DNA from: DRQF01 sp964559135
Lineage (GTDB): Bacteria > Planctomycetota > GCA-002687715 > DRQF01
Direction: 5' to 3'
Assembly (NCBI GenBank): GCA_964559135.1
Contig: CAZLGG010000008.1
Coordinates: 1 to 63,068, forward strand
Length of the DNA: 63,068 nucleotides
Positions 9,184-18,128 of the stretch are shown piece after piece; the first letter of the stretch is position 1; each line of letters starts with the position of its first letter. The notes below the pieces were generated by a model. It was given only the letters and a program-made list of their open reading frames with translations. It searched no databases and was not told the origin of the DNA. Made by a program: the position numbers and the translations under genes.

Positions 9184-10791
9184 ATGAAAACCATTCGTTC
9201 CAAGGTTCGAGCCGAATCCGAATCCTTTCAAGAACAAAGGGAGGCCATGCTCGCCTTGGTCGCGGACCTGAAGACGAGCCTGGACGAGATCCGACGGGGC
9301 GGGAGTGATCGGGCCCGGGAGCGCCACGCCGCGCGGGGGAAGCTCTTCGTGCGAGATCGAATCGAACGGCTTCTCGATCCCGATACCGCGTTTCTCGAAC
9401 TCTCGCCTCTCGCCGCATACGGCGTCTACGACGGGCCGACCCCCGCGGCGGGGGTCGTGACCGGGATCGGCCGGGTGGCGGGACTCGAATGCATGATCGT
9501 CGCCAACGACGCCACCGTAAAAGGAGGCAGCTATCTGCCTCTCACGGTCAAAAAGCACATCCGCGCCCAGAGGATCGCCCTCGAAAACCATCTGCCGTGC
9601 ATCTACCTGGTCGACTCGGGAGGCGCTTTCCTACCCCTCCAGGACGAAGTGTTTCCCGATCGCGAGCATTTCGGACGGATCTTTTTCAATCAAGCCCGCA
9701 TGAGCGCTCTGGCGATCCCGCAGATTGCGGCGGTCTTGGGCTCCTGCACCGCGGGCGGCGCCTACGTTCCGGCGATGTCCGATGAGTCCGTGATCGTCAA
9801 GGGGAACGGGACGATTTTTCTTGGCGGTCCTCCGCTCGTGAAGGCGGCGACGGGCGAAGAGGTGACGGCCGAGGAGCTGGGCGGCGCGGACGTTCATTGT
9901 CGGATCTCCGGAGTGACGGATCACCTCGCGGAGAGTGATGATGAAGCCCTCGAGATCGTGCGATCCATCGTCTCCACGTTGAATCGGACGAAGGAGGTGC
10001 GCCTGGATCTCGATGAGCCCGAGGATCCGATTTATCCCGCCGAAGATATCTACGGCATCGTCGACCCTGAAAACCGTCGCAGTTACGACGTGCGAGAGGT
10101 GATCGCCCGCATCGTCGACGGGAGTCGTTTCCACGAATTCAAGGAGCTCTTTGGTCCGACGCTCGTTTGCGGCATGGCCCGGCTTTTCGGAATGCCCATT
10201 GGAATCGTTGCGAACAATGGGGTGTTGTTTTCGGAGTCCGCGCTGAAGGGGGCCCACTTCGTGGAACTTTGTTCCCAACGTCGTGTTCCCCTCCTCTTTC
10301 TCCAGAACATCACTGGCTTCATGGTGGGGAAGCGATACGAAAACGGAGGCATCGCGAAGGACGGAGCCAAGCTGGTTCAGGCCGTCGCCACGGCCGCGGT
10401 CCCCAAGCTCACCCTCATCATCGGCGGTTCCTACGGTGCCGGAAACTATGGAATGTGCGGCCGGGCCTACGATCCCAGATTCCTCTTCATGTGGCCGAAC
10501 GCCCGTATTTCGGTCATGGGCGGGGAACAGGCGGCCAGCGTGCTGACCACGGTGAAAAAGGACCAGATGGCCCGGCATGGGGAGACGATGAGCCCCACCG
10601 AGGAGGAAGCTCTGCGGGCTCCGATCCTCCAGAAGTACGAGATCGAAGGACATCCTTATTACAGCTCCGCCCGTCTCTGGGATGATGGTGTCATCGATCC
10701 CGCGGCTTCACGCGACGTTCTGGGTTTGGCGTTGTCAGCGACGATGAACGCTCCGATCGGGGACACGCAGGCTCCCGTTTTCCGCATGTGA
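9184..10791 (+). CDS. mccB: Methylcrotonyl-CoA carboxylase, carboxyltransferase (beta) subunit
   Basis: 535 residues, the usual length for MCC beta. I start at ATG 9184 because family members begin a few residues before the helix found here (EQREAMLALV); an ATG at 9127 adds 19 residues with no homologous look and no ribosome site. It transfers CO2 from carboxybiotin to 3-methylcrotonyl-CoA in leucine and isovalerate breakdown. The biotin- and CoA-binding crotonase-type halves are visible: YLVDSGGAFLP and GSCTAGGAYVPAMSDE in the N half, and GGSYGAGNYGMCGRAYDPRF in the C half. It heads an operon with a hydratase, biotin carboxylase and biotin carrier. Other acyl-CoA carboxylases share the fold, but sequence and neighbours favour MCC. 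Confidence 0.92.
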   Translation: MKTIRSKVRAESESFQEQREAMLALVADLKTSLDEIRRGGSDRARERHAARGKLFVRDRIERLLDPDTAFLELSPLAAYGVYDGPTPAAGVVTGIGRVAGLECMIVANDATVKGGSYLPLTVKKHIRAQRIALENHLPCIYLVDSGGAFLPLQDEVFPDREHFGRIFFNQARMSALAIPQIAAVLGSCTAGGAYVPAMSDESVIVKGNGTIFLGGPPLVKAATGEEVTAEELGGADVHCRISGVTDHLAESDDEALEIVRSIVSTLNRTKEVRLDLDEPEDPIYPAEDIYGIVDPENRRSYDVREVIARIVDGSRFHEFKELFGPTLVCGMARLFGMPIGIVANNGVLFSESALKGAHFVELCSQRRVPLLFLQNITGFMVGKRYENGGIAKDGAKLVQAVATAAVPKLTLIIGGSYGAGNYGMCGRAYDPRFLFMWPNARISVMGGEQAASVLTTVKKDQMARHGETMSPTEEEALRAPILQKYEIEGHPYYSSARLWDDGVIDPAASRDVLGLALSATMNAPIGDTQAPVFRM

Positions 10792-10804
10792 GGACAACAA
10801 GGCG

Positions 10805-11617
10805 ATGACGAAGAGCCTCGAAACCCTGGAATGGCGGTCGAACGAACGAGGTGTCGCAACCGTGACGCTTCAGCGGCCCGATGTCCGCAATGCTTTCAAC
10901 GACCAACTCATCGAAGAACTCACTCGGGTTTTCACGATGATCTCGGCGGAGCCGTCCTCCCGTGTGGCAGTGCTGAGGGCCGCCGGTCGCGCATTTTGCG
11001 CCGGAGCCGACCTCAATGGGATGCGGAAGAGTGCTCATCTCTCCTTGGAAGAGAATCGCATCGACGCCGGCAAGATGTCCCGAATGTTTCGCGCCGTCGC
11101 TGCGTGCGACGTGCCCGTCGTGGCGGTCGTCCACGGCCATGCCATCGGAGGAGGGGCGGGGCTCGTCGCCGCGGCCGACATCGCCATCGGAGTCCCCGAA
11201 GCCAAGATCGGATTCACCGAGGTGAAGTTGGGAATCGTCCCCGCCGTGATCTCGCCCTTCGTCCTCAGAAAGATCGGACGCAAGCACGCGGCCAGGTACT
11301 TCGCGACCGGCGAAGTTTTCGACGGGCTGGAAGCGGAGCGCATCGGGCTGTTGCAGAAATGCGTGCCCTCCTCCGAACTGGAGGACGAGGTCGATGGGAT
11401 CGTCGGCTCCATCCTCGCGGCCGGGCCTCTCGCCGTGAGGGAATCCAAGCGTCTCATCGACCTGGTGGAAAACGTGCCGGTGCGGGACTGCGATCAGGTG
11501 ACCGTTCCGCTCATCGCAAGGCTGCGTGTCTCCGATGAGGGCCAGGAAGGGATGTCGGCGTTCTTGGAGAAGCGGCGCCCGGCTTGGTTTCCGGAGGGGG
11601 ATTCCTCCCATGACTAG
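10805..11617 (+). CDS. Enoyl-CoA hydratase family, probably methylglutaconyl-CoA hydratase
   Basis: 270 residues with the crotonase fold. Oxyanion-hole segments are AFCAGADLNGM and AIGGGAGLVAAADIAIG, and the second-half GFTEVKLGIVPAVISPFV is typical of the liuC group. Methylglutaconyl-CoA hydratase turns the carboxylase product into HMG-CoA, so its place 13 bases after MCC beta and overlapping the biotin carboxylase start by 8 bases supports that role over a general fatty-acid hydratase. No HMG-CoA lyase gene, the expected next enzyme, is in the window. Confidence 0.85.
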   Translation: MTKSLETLEWRSNERGVATVTLQRPDVRNAFNDQLIEELTRVFTMISAEPSSRVAVLRAAGRAFCAGADLNGMRKSAHLSLEENRIDAGKMSRMFRAVAACDVPVVAVVHGHAIGGGAGLVAAADIAIGVPEAKIGFTEVKLGIVPAVISPFVLRKIGRKHAARYFATGEVFDGLEAERIGLLQKCVPSSELEDEVDGIVGSILAAGPLAVRESKRLIDLVENVPVRDCDQVTVPLIARLRVSDEGQEGMSAFLEKRRPAWFPEGDSSHD

Positions 11618-13118
11618 GCGACGGATCGAGAAGGTCCTCGTGGCCAACCGGGGCGAGATCGCGGTGCGCATCCTCAGAAGCTTGAGGGAGGAGGGGATTG
11701 CCTCTGTCGCGGTGGCGAGCGAGGTGGACCGGGACGCGCTGTTCGTGCGCATCGCGGACGAAGTGGCCTTCATCGGTCCGGCTGCCCCTCAGGCGAGCTA
11801 TCTCAGCGGGTCGAGGATTCTCGCGGCGGCGGAATCCACAGGTGCGGACGCGATCCATCCGGGTTATGGATTCTTGGCCGAGCGCGCGGAGTTCGCCGAG
11901 GCCGTGGAAAAAGCCGGGCTCGTGTTCATTGGACCCACTCCGGCCTCGATCGCGTTGATGGGCGACAAGAGCCGCGCCATGGAAGCCGCCGCCCTTGCGG
12001 GGGTTCCGGTCCTGCCTGGCCGGCGAGACGTGGACGACGCCGAGCTCGAGGCGGCCGCGAAGGAGTTGGGTTTTCCACTCCTCATCAAGCCGTCGGCGGG
12101 CGGTGGCGGGAAAGGGATGCGGCGCGTCGAGAATCCAGCCGCGCTCCTGGATGCGGCGTGCCAGGCGAGGAGGGAGGCGAAGGCGGCCTTCGGTGACGAT
12201 CGCCTCATCCTCGAACGTTGGGTCCATCCCGCGCGCCACATCGAGATTCAGGTCGTGGGGGACGGCCGGGGCGCCGTCGCGGCTTTGGGTGAACGGGAAT
12301 GCAGCCTTCAGCGCAGACATCAGAAAATCCTGGAGGAGTGCCCCTCGCCTGCCGTGTCGAACGCTCTGCGAGAGAAACTGCAGGAGGCCGCCGTGCGTCT
12401 CGGTGAGCAGGTGAAGTATCGGGGCGCCGGGACGGTCGAGTTCTTGCTCGCTCCGGACGGTTCGTTCTTCTTTCTCGAAATGAACACACGCCTGCAGGTC
12501 GAGCATCCCGTCACGGAGATGGTCTACGGCGTGGACCTCGTTCGGGCGCAGCTGGCGGTCGCCCGGGGAGAAGGTTTGGATGGGCTGCTCGGGCTGAAAC
12601 CCCGGGGCCACTCGATTGAAATGCGCCTTTACGCGGAGTCGCCGGAAAGAGGGTTTCTTCCCACTCCGGGGGACGTGTGGCGATTCATCGAGCCGAAGGG
12701 GCCGGGGATTCGGATGGATGCCGGTTTGGAAGGGGCTGGGAGCGTGTCTCCGGACTACGATCCGATGGTCGGAAAGCTGGTGGTGTGGGGTCCGGACCGC
12801 CCCCAGGCCATCCAGAGGGCACGGCGGGCCCTCGATGAAACCCAGTTGATGGGGCTGGAGTCCAACCTGGATTTTCTGAGGGCCATCCTCCGAACCGATT
12901 GGTTCGAAGACGGGGATTTTCACACCGGCACTGTCGAGAGCTGGATCGAGGCGGGAGAATTTCCAGGCCCGGAGCCTCCGATCGATGACGTATTGCTGAT
13001 TCTCGCCGCGAGGGCGTTACGCCGTCGAGGACGACGTCGGGAAACCGCCGGGCTTCGGCATTTCTCCGACCCCTTCGAGATTCTGGGAGCTGAGCGACCG
13101 ACGGGAGAAGGCTCATGA
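11610..13118 (+). CDS. mccA: Methylcrotonyl-CoA carboxylase biotin carboxylase subunit (alpha, without carrier domain)
   Basis: 502 residues from ATG 11610, which overlaps the hydratase stop. This is the ATP-dependent biotin carboxylase: N-terminal VANRGEIAVRI, the ATP-grasp glycine loop LIKPSAGGGGKGM, and EMNTRLQVEHPVTE near the active site, then the biotin carboxylase C-terminal region. Ordinary MCC alpha chains are about 650-670 residues because a BT linker and a biotinyl domain are fused on. Here the chain stops after the carboxylase module, and the missing part is the next gene, joined by a 4-base ATGA overlap. Acetyl-CoA carboxylase AccC is the alternative, but the operon argues for MCC. 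Confidence 0.9.
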   Translation: MTRRRIEKVLVANRGEIAVRILRSLREEGIASVAVASEVDRDALFVRIADEVAFIGPAAPQASYLSGSRILAAAESTGADAIHPGYGFLAERAEFAEAVEKAGLVFIGPTPASIALMGDKSRAMEAAALAGVPVLPGRRDVDDAELEAAAKELGFPLLIKPSAGGGGKGMRRVENPAALLDAACQARREAKAAFGDDRLILERWVHPARHIEIQVVGDGRGAVAALGERECSLQRRHQKILEECPSPAVSNALREKLQEAAVRLGEQVKYRGAGTVEFLLAPDGSFFFLEMNTRLQVEHPVTEMVYGVDLVRAQLAVARGEGLDGLLGLKPRGHSIEMRLYAESPERGFLPTPGDVWRFIEPKGPGIRMDAGLEGAGSVSPDYDPMVGKLVVWGPDRPQAIQRARRALDETQLMGLESNLDFLRAILRTDWFEDGDFHTGTVESWIEAGEFPGPEPPIDDVLLILAARALRRRGRRRETAGLRHFSDPFEILGAERPTGEGS

Positions 13119-13627
13119 AGGGGCTGAGGGAAGTCCTGGACCTCGGCGGGACGCCGATCGAGACGCGATGGAGCAACGACGACGCGTTCCACGTTTCCGG
13201 CGCCGTTGACGGGCGCCCCGTTTCGTTCCGAATCCTCCACGAATCCGGGGGCGAGTGCGTGATCGAGACGAATCGCGGCCTGAGACGGGTCTTCCTGGAA
13301 GTGCGCGACGGAGTCGTTGAGGTCTTCAGCGCGGGCACGGGTTTCCGCGTGAAGAAGGCCTTGCCGACCGAGAGTGCGGCCGCCCGGGATGATGCCGATC
13401 ATGCCAACCTCGTGGCGCCGATGACCGGTCGCGTGATTCGCCTGGAGGCGGCTTTGGGCGACACGGTCCCCGAAGGGGCGACGCTTGCGGTCGTGGAAGC
13501 CATGAAAATGGAACACCCCTTGCAAGCACCTTTCTCCTCGGTGGTCGTCGAACTCTTCGTGGGCGAAGGTGATACCGTGGACATGGGACAGACGATCGTT
13601 CGGCTCGAACGCCGGACCGAAAACTGA
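13115..13627 (+). CDS. Biotin carboxyl carrier protein with BT-like N-terminal domain (split MCC alpha)
   Basis: 170 residues. The last 75 form a biotinyl domain with EAMKMEH; Lys131 should carry biotin, and LVAPMTGRV is the matching first half of the barrel. Residues 15-80 are predicted beta strands resembling the BT domain that in normal MCC alpha links carboxylase and carrier and docks on the beta subunit. So the split falls between the carboxylase module and BT. The start overlaps the carboxylase stop (ATGA), and malate dehydrogenase follows 15 bases after the end. Confidence 0.88.
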   Translation: MKGLREVLDLGGTPIETRWSNDDAFHVSGAVDGRPVSFRILHESGGECVIETNRGLRRVFLEVRDGVVEVFSAGTGFRVKKALPTESAAARDDADHANLVAPMTGRVIRLEAALGDTVPEGATLAVVEAMKMEHPLQAPFSSVVVELFVGEGDTVDMGQTIVRLERRTEN

Positions 13628-13642
13628 AACGGAGGAATTGAA

Positions 13643-14626
13643 ATGAATAGCCCCTATTCCGTCGCCGTGACCGGAGCCGCCGGCAACATCGGATACAGTC
13701 TCCTTTTCCGCATCGCGTCGGGCGAGGTCTTCGGAGAGAACCGGCCGATCGTTCTTAGACTCCTGGAGATCCCGCCGGCCATGAAGGCCTTGGAGGGAGT
13801 CGTCATGGAGCTGAATGATTGCGCCTTCCCGTTGCTCCAGGACGTCGTGACCACGGATGACGCGAAAGTGGCGTTCGATGGGGTCAACAGAGCTTTCCTG
13901 GTGGGTTCCAAGCCCCGAGGCAAGGGACAGGAACGTAACGATCTGATCCGCGACAACGGCCCCATCTTCACCGGTCAGGGGAAGGCCCTGAATGAGGGAG
14001 CGGCGTCCGACATTCGCATCGTCGTCGTCGGGAACCCCTGCAATACGAACTGTCTCATCGCCATGCATCATGCTCCCGACATCCCGAGGGATCGTTTCAC
14101 GGCCATGACGCGTCTCGATCACAATCGTGCGCGCCACCAGTTGGCCGCCAAGGCCGGCGCGCCTGTGTCCGACGTGACCGGTGTGACGATTTTCGGAAAC
14201 CATTCATCCACCCAATACCCGGACTTCGAGAACGCGACCATCGGTGGGAAGCCCGCGGCGGAGGTGATCGGTGATGTCAACTGGCTGCGGAATGATTTCA
14301 TTCGCACCGTTCAGCAGCGCGGAGCGGCCATCATCCAGGCGCGCGGAAGCTCTTCGGCGGCTTCGGCGGCCAACGCGGCCATCAACCACATGCACGATTG
14401 GGAGTTCGGCACTCCGGAGGGGGAATGGGTCAGCATGGCCGTCCCGTCGGACGGTAGCTACGGAGCGCCGGAAGACCTGATCGTGGGAATGCCATGCAAG
14501 ACCGATCCCGACTCGGGTTGGTCGATCGTCCAAGGGCTCGAACTGGACGATTTTGCCAAGGGGAAGCTCGAGGCCACGTTCGATGAATTGAAGCGGGAGC
14601 GTGAACTCGTCAACGACCTTCTCTGA
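13643..14626 (+). CDS. mdh: Malate dehydrogenase (cytosolic-type, MDH type 2)
   Basis: 327 residues; the ATG follows GGAGG at good distance. It interconverts malate and oxaloacetate with NAD. The Rossmann glycine motif TGAAGNIGYSLL is at residues 10-21. The catalytic Asp and Arg lie in TRLDHNRA, and the proton-relay His in IFGNHSSTQYPD. Length and these motifs fit the group that includes Thermus and plant cytosolic enzymes. It is the last gene of the carboxylase operon, with a 15-base gap from the biotin carrier gene. It converges on the SUF operon. Confidence 0.95.
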   Translation: MNSPYSVAVTGAAGNIGYSLLFRIASGEVFGENRPIVLRLLEIPPAMKALEGVVMELNDCAFPLLQDVVTTDDAKVAFDGVNRAFLVGSKPRGKGQERNDLIRDNGPIFTGQGKALNEGAASDIRIVVVGNPCNTNCLIAMHHAPDIPRDRFTAMTRLDHNRARHQLAAKAGAPVSDVTGVTIFGNHSSTQYPDFENATIGGKPAAEVIGDVNWLRNDFIRTVQQRGAAIIQARGSSSAASAANAAINHMHDWEFGTPEGEWVSMAVPSDGSYGAPEDLIVGMPCKTDPDSGWSIVQGLELDDFAKGKLEATFDELKRERELVNDLL

Positions 14627-14639
14627 GGCTTCGCTGGAC

Positions 14640-14682
14640 GGTCCTCGTGCTGGGCGCTCTGCGGGAGGCCGAGGCGAGGACC
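14640..14682. terminator. Possible weak bidirectional terminator between mdh and sufT
   Basis: An 8-base inverted repeat (14640-14647 with 14675-14682) lies in the 60-base gap between convergent genes. The loop is long (27 bases, GC-rich, with some internal pairing) and there is no T run on either strand, so it is only a candidate. Confidence 0.25.
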
Positions 14683-14686
14683 CTCC

Positions 14687-15094
14687 TCAGAACATGTTGA
14701 GCCGGAGTTTCGCGGCCTCGCTCATCATGTCCGGTGTCCAAGGCGGGTCCCAGACGAGCTCGACCTCGGCCTTCCGCACTCCCTGAATGCCCGCGACCTT
14801 CACTTCGACCTCGCCCGGCAGGGAGCCCGCCACAGGGCAGGCTGGAGACGTCAAAGTCATCCGGATCTGGACATCCTGCTCCGGCGTGACCGTGACGTCG
14901 TAAATCATTCCCAGCTCTTGGATGTTTACGGGGATCTCGGGGTCGTAGACGGTTTGAAGGACGGCCACGACGTCCTGCTTCAACTCCTCGATATCTCGCG
15001 ACGCGACGGCGACCTCTTCGCTCGGGGGCGTGGCCTCGGTCGGCGACGGGGTCTGTTCCATCTCGTCGTTTTTGGAAATCGGATGATCGCTCAT
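14687..15094 (-). CDS. sufT: SufT-type Fe-S maturation factor (MIP18/DUF59 family)
   Basis: 135 residues. After about 35 variable, charged N-terminal residues comes a DUF59 domain: DPEIPVNIQELGMIYDV, then TLTSPACPVAG with the conserved Cys, and VWDPPWTPDMMSEAAK at the end. SufT proteins help deliver Fe-S clusters to client proteins. It is the last gene of the operon, seven bases after sufU. The fused N-terminal extension seen in some SufT proteins is short here. Confidence 0.9.
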   Translation of the reverse strand: MSDHPISKNDEMEQTPSPTEATPPSEEVAVASRDIEELKQDVVAVLQTVYDPEIPVNIQELGMIYDVTVTPEQDVQIRMTLTSPACPVAGSLPGEVEVKVAGIQGVRKAEVELVWDPPWTPDMMSEAAKLRLNMF

Positions 15095-15101
15095 ATTCAG
15101 G

Positions 15102-15551
15102 TCACTCCGTTGAAACCGGGTCGTGGCGTCCCTCGAGAGCGGCCATCAGGGTGTGCCAGGCCAGCGTCGCGCATTTGACGCGGACGGGGAATTCCGAGAC
15201 GCCTTCCAGAACCGCCAACTTGCCGAGAGATCCGGGTGTCGTTTCACCGCCTTCTCCCGTCACCATCCCGTGAAATCGTTCGAACAGGTCGTTCACTTCC
15301 TCGACCGACTTCCCCTTGACGACGTCCGTCATGAGGGACGCCGAGGCCTTGGAGATGGCGCATCCCGACCCGACGAACGACACGTCCTTGACGATGCCGT
15401 CCTCGACGTCGAGGTACACCGTGAGGGTGTCACCGCAGAGGGGATTTTGACCGTCCGCGTGCGCTGTGCATGACGTCATCTCTCGAAAGTTGTGGGGGCT
15501 TCGGTTGTGATCCAGGATCACCTCCTGGTACAGGTCACGAAGGTCAGACAT
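15102..15551 (-). CDS. sufU: SufU, zinc-dependent sulfur acceptor / Fe-S scaffold-like protein
   Basis: 149 residues from ATG 15551, which overlaps the end of sufS by 8 bases. The open frame runs further upstream, but that part lies within sufS in another frame. Three conserved Cys occur in the SufU pattern: NPLCGD, GSGCAIS and RVKCATLAW. The spacing between the second and third is longer than in IscU, as in SufU, which takes persulfide sulfur from SufS through a zinc site. Its place beside sufS is usual for SufS/SufU systems. Confidence 0.93.
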   Translation of the reverse strand: MSDLRDLYQEVILDHNRSPHNFREMTSCTAHADGQNPLCGDTLTVYLDVEDGIVKDVSFVGSGCAISKASASLMTDVVKGKSVEEVNDLFERFHGMVTGEGGETTPGSLGKLAVLEGVSEFPVRVKCATLAWHTLMAALEGRHDPVSTE

Positions 15552-16788
15552 CGGCGAACATCTCCTGAACCCTGAGGACGCTTTCGGCCAGCGTCTCGAT
15601 CTCTTCCATGGTGTTGTAGAGAGCAAAGGAAGCCCTTGCGGTGGCTGGAATTCCGAAATGGCGCATGACGGGCTCGGCGCAGTGATGCCCGGCCCGAATG
15701 GCAACCCCATCCCGGTCCAGGATCGTCCCGATGTCGTGGGGGTGGGCGCCCTCGATCACGAAGGAAAGAACGCCGGCCTTGATGGGAGCGGTGCCGATGA
15801 CTCGGAGTCCCGGGATGCCACTCAGGATCTTCGTCGCATGTTCGAGGAGAGTCGATTCCCAAGCGGCCGCCTTGGCGATGCCGAAGTCCATGAGCCATGC
15901 GAGAGCAGCGCCCAGGCCGATGGCTCCACCGATGTTGGGCGTGCCGGCTTCGAATTTGTGCGGAATCGAGTTCCACGTGCTCTTTTCGAAGGAAACGCTG
16001 GAAATCATCTCCCCGCCGCCCTGCCACGGAGGCATGGCCTCCAGGTGCTCGGCCCGACCCCATAGAACGCCAACTCCCGTGGGGCCGTAGACCTTGTGAC
16101 CCGAGAACGCGTAGAAATCGGCGCCCAGTGCTTCTACGTCGATGGGGATGTGGGGAGCCGCCTGGGCCCCATCGATGAGACAGGGGATGCCCTTCTCGCG
16201 GCACAGAGCCGTGAGGGACTCGACCGGGCTCACGGTCCCGAGGGCGTTCGAGACGTGGGCGAAGCTTACGAAACGGACATCCGGCGTGAGTGATTCCGCG
16301 AAGTCTTCCACGGAGATACTCCCGTCGTCGCGCAGCGGCACCACTTTCAGCCGCACTCCCGTCGCCTCGCCGAGAAGTTGCCAAGGAACGATATTGGAGT
16401 GATGCTCGAGTCCGGTGATCAGAACAGAATCTCCCTCGGAGACGCGGGGGCGCACAAAGCTCCAGGCCACGAGGTTCACCGCCTCTGTCGTTCCCCTCAC
16501 GAAGACGCATTCCCTCGGTGATGAGGCCCCGAGGAAGCGCGCTGCGGTGGTTCGCGCCGCCTCGTAGTGTTCGGTGGCGCGGACGCTCAGAGCATGGACT
16601 CCGCGATGGATGTTCGAGCGATCACGTGTTTGAAACTCGCGCACCGCGTCGATGACCTTGCCAGGCATCTGAGCAGTCGCAGCGTTGTCGAGGTAGACCA
16701 GGGGATGGTCGTACACCCGTTGGTCGAGCGCTGGAAACTCGGATCTCACCGCGTCGAGGTCGTAGTCTGGGCAAGGGATGCGGGTCAT
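15544..16788 (-). CDS. sufS: Cysteine desulfurase SufS
   Basis: 414 residues, group II cysteine desulfurase. It takes sulfur from L-cysteine for Fe-S assembly, with PLP as cofactor. The PLP Lys lies in FSGHKVYGPTG, the substrate-site region is YLDNAATAQMP, and the persulfide Cys is in RAGHHCAEPVM. The start overlaps the sufD stop by 4 bases and the end overlaps sufU by 8. Confidence 0.96.
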   Translation of the reverse strand: MTRIPCPDYDLDAVRSEFPALDQRVYDHPLVYLDNAATAQMPGKVIDAVREFQTRDRSNIHRGVHALSVRATEHYEAARTTAARFLGASSPRECVFVRGTTEAVNLVAWSFVRPRVSEGDSVLITGLEHHSNIVPWQLLGEATGVRLKVVPLRDDGSISVEDFAESLTPDVRFVSFAHVSNALGTVSPVESLTALCREKGIPCLIDGAQAAPHIPIDVEALGADFYAFSGHKVYGPTGVGVLWGRAEHLEAMPPWQGGGEMISSVSFEKSTWNSIPHKFEAGTPNIGGAIGLGAALAWLMDFGIAKAAAWESTLLEHATKILSGIPGLRVIGTAPIKAGVLSFVIEGAHPHDIGTILDRDGVAIRAGHHCAEPVMRHFGIPATARASFALYNTMEEIETLAESVLRVQEMFADV

Positions 16789-18128
16789 TGGATCTTCTCC
16801 GACGTGTTGCCGAATTCCATACGGGTTGAGAGGAATTCCTGAACGCGCTGACGGATGAAGTCGATACGAATGCGATCGACGACATCACTCGCGAACGCGT
16901 ACGTGAGGAGGCTCTCGGCCTGACCCCGAGGAATCCCCCGTGTCCGGAGATAGAAGAGTGAATCCGGGTCGAGTTGCCCGACCGTCGCACCGTGGCTGCA
17001 AGAGACCTCATCCGCGTAGATCTCGAGCTGCGGACGGGTGTTCACCGTCGCGTCGTCGGACAGCAACAGGTTGTGATTGGACTGTTGGGCGTCGTTGCCG
17101 TGGGTCCCCTCGTCCACGACCACCTTGCCGTTGAAGACCCCCGAGGATCTCTCGTCCAGGATGCCCTTGAAGAGTTGCTCCGAGCGGCCTCGATCCCCGC
17201 GGTGACGGATGAGAACGCGGTGGTCGATGTGCTGCTTCCCCTCGCCCAGAAAGAGGGCGCCGAGGGACGTCTTGGTTTCGGTGCCGGTGCACAAGATATC
17301 CGTGTCGTGGCGAGCGAGGCCCGCACCGATAGTGAAGGTCGTCTGCCGGAACTCGGAGCGATCGTCCTGGCGAACGCGGCGAGCCCCGAGATGGATGGCC
17401 CGTTCCGCTTCCCGTTCGAGAGTGTAGTGGTCGAGACGCGCATTCTGCGCGAGGAGGATGTCGGTGACCGAGGCGGTGAAGCTTCGAGGTGAGGATGCGA
17501 GATTCGCGTAGCGTTCGACGAGTGTGAGTCGTGACGCGCATGCGAGGTCGACGACATGGAGGAGGGGGACGTAGGCATCCTCCGCGGAGTCGTCGGTGAG
17601 GCACAGGACGTGGATCGGTCCCTCGACCTCGACGCCTTCGTCCAGATGGACGACCAATCCATCGCGCGCCCCGCCGGTTGCCAAGACATCCATCGCTGGG
17701 CGATCCGCGGCGAGTCGCCCGGTGACGAGAGACTCGAGCGTCGGGTGCTGACCCGCCAGCACCTCCGAGAGAGGGACGACGGCAAGACCGTCCGTGGGGG
17801 TACGGTGAACGGAGAGTTCCGGAATGTACCGGCCGTTGAGAAAGACGACGCGGACGGCCGACGCATCCCAATAGGTGAATGAACGTATGTCGTCCTCCGT
17901 GGGTGGGGACGACGGTCCTTCGACGTGCACCCTCCAATCCGCGGCAAGAAGGGGGGCGGGGTCGGTGTAGCGCCAGTCCTCGTCGCGCATCGTGGGAAGT
18001 CCCTTGGCCCGCAATGCGTCCGCAGCCTCGCGCTTGGCCGACACGACCCATGCGGGGTCCTCGGGGCGCAGCGTCGACATGATGCGATCGGACCAAGCGT
18101 CGAGGACCGATGTGTTCAGAGTCGTCAT
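16785..18128 (-). CDS. sufD: Fe-S assembly protein SufD
   Basis: 447 residues from ATG 18128 (ATGA overlap with sufC). SufD pairs with SufB on SufC to form the scaffold complex. The N-terminal helix region (MRDEDWRYTDPAPLL) and the C-terminal beta-helix core with HGNDAQQSNHNLLLSD and SCSHGATVGQLDPDSLFYLRTRGI match the family; the Cys and His in CSHGA are the conserved pair. It is slightly longer than E. coli SufD (423). Confidence 0.95.
   Translation of the reverse strand: MTTLNTSVLDAWSDRIMSTLRPEDPAWVVSAKREAADALRAKGLPTMRDEDWRYTDPAPLLAADWRVHVEGPSSPPTEDDIRSFTYWDASAVRVVFLNGRYIPELSVHRTPTDGLAVVPLSEVLAGQHPTLESLVTGRLAADRPAMDVLATGGARDGLVVHLDEGVEVEGPIHVLCLTDDSAEDAYVPLLHVVDLACASRLTLVERYANLASSPRSFTASVTDILLAQNARLDHYTLEREAERAIHLGARRVRQDDRSEFRQTTFTIGAGLARHDTDILCTGTETKTSLGALFLGEGKQHIDHRVLIRHRGDRGRSEQLFKGILDERSSGVFNGKVVVDEGTHGNDAQQSNHNLLLSDDATVNTRPQLEIYADEVSCSHGATVGQLDPDSLFYLRTRGIPRGQAESLLTYAFASDVVDRIRIDFIRQRVQEFLSTRMEFGNTSEKIQ

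Noticed and set aside
12920..14203. Long antisense open frame across mdh and the biotin carrier (427 codons); similar ones opposite gltA, tldD and the HEAT genes
   Set aside because: No domain or ribosome site, and the opposite strand encodes well-known enzymes over the whole length.
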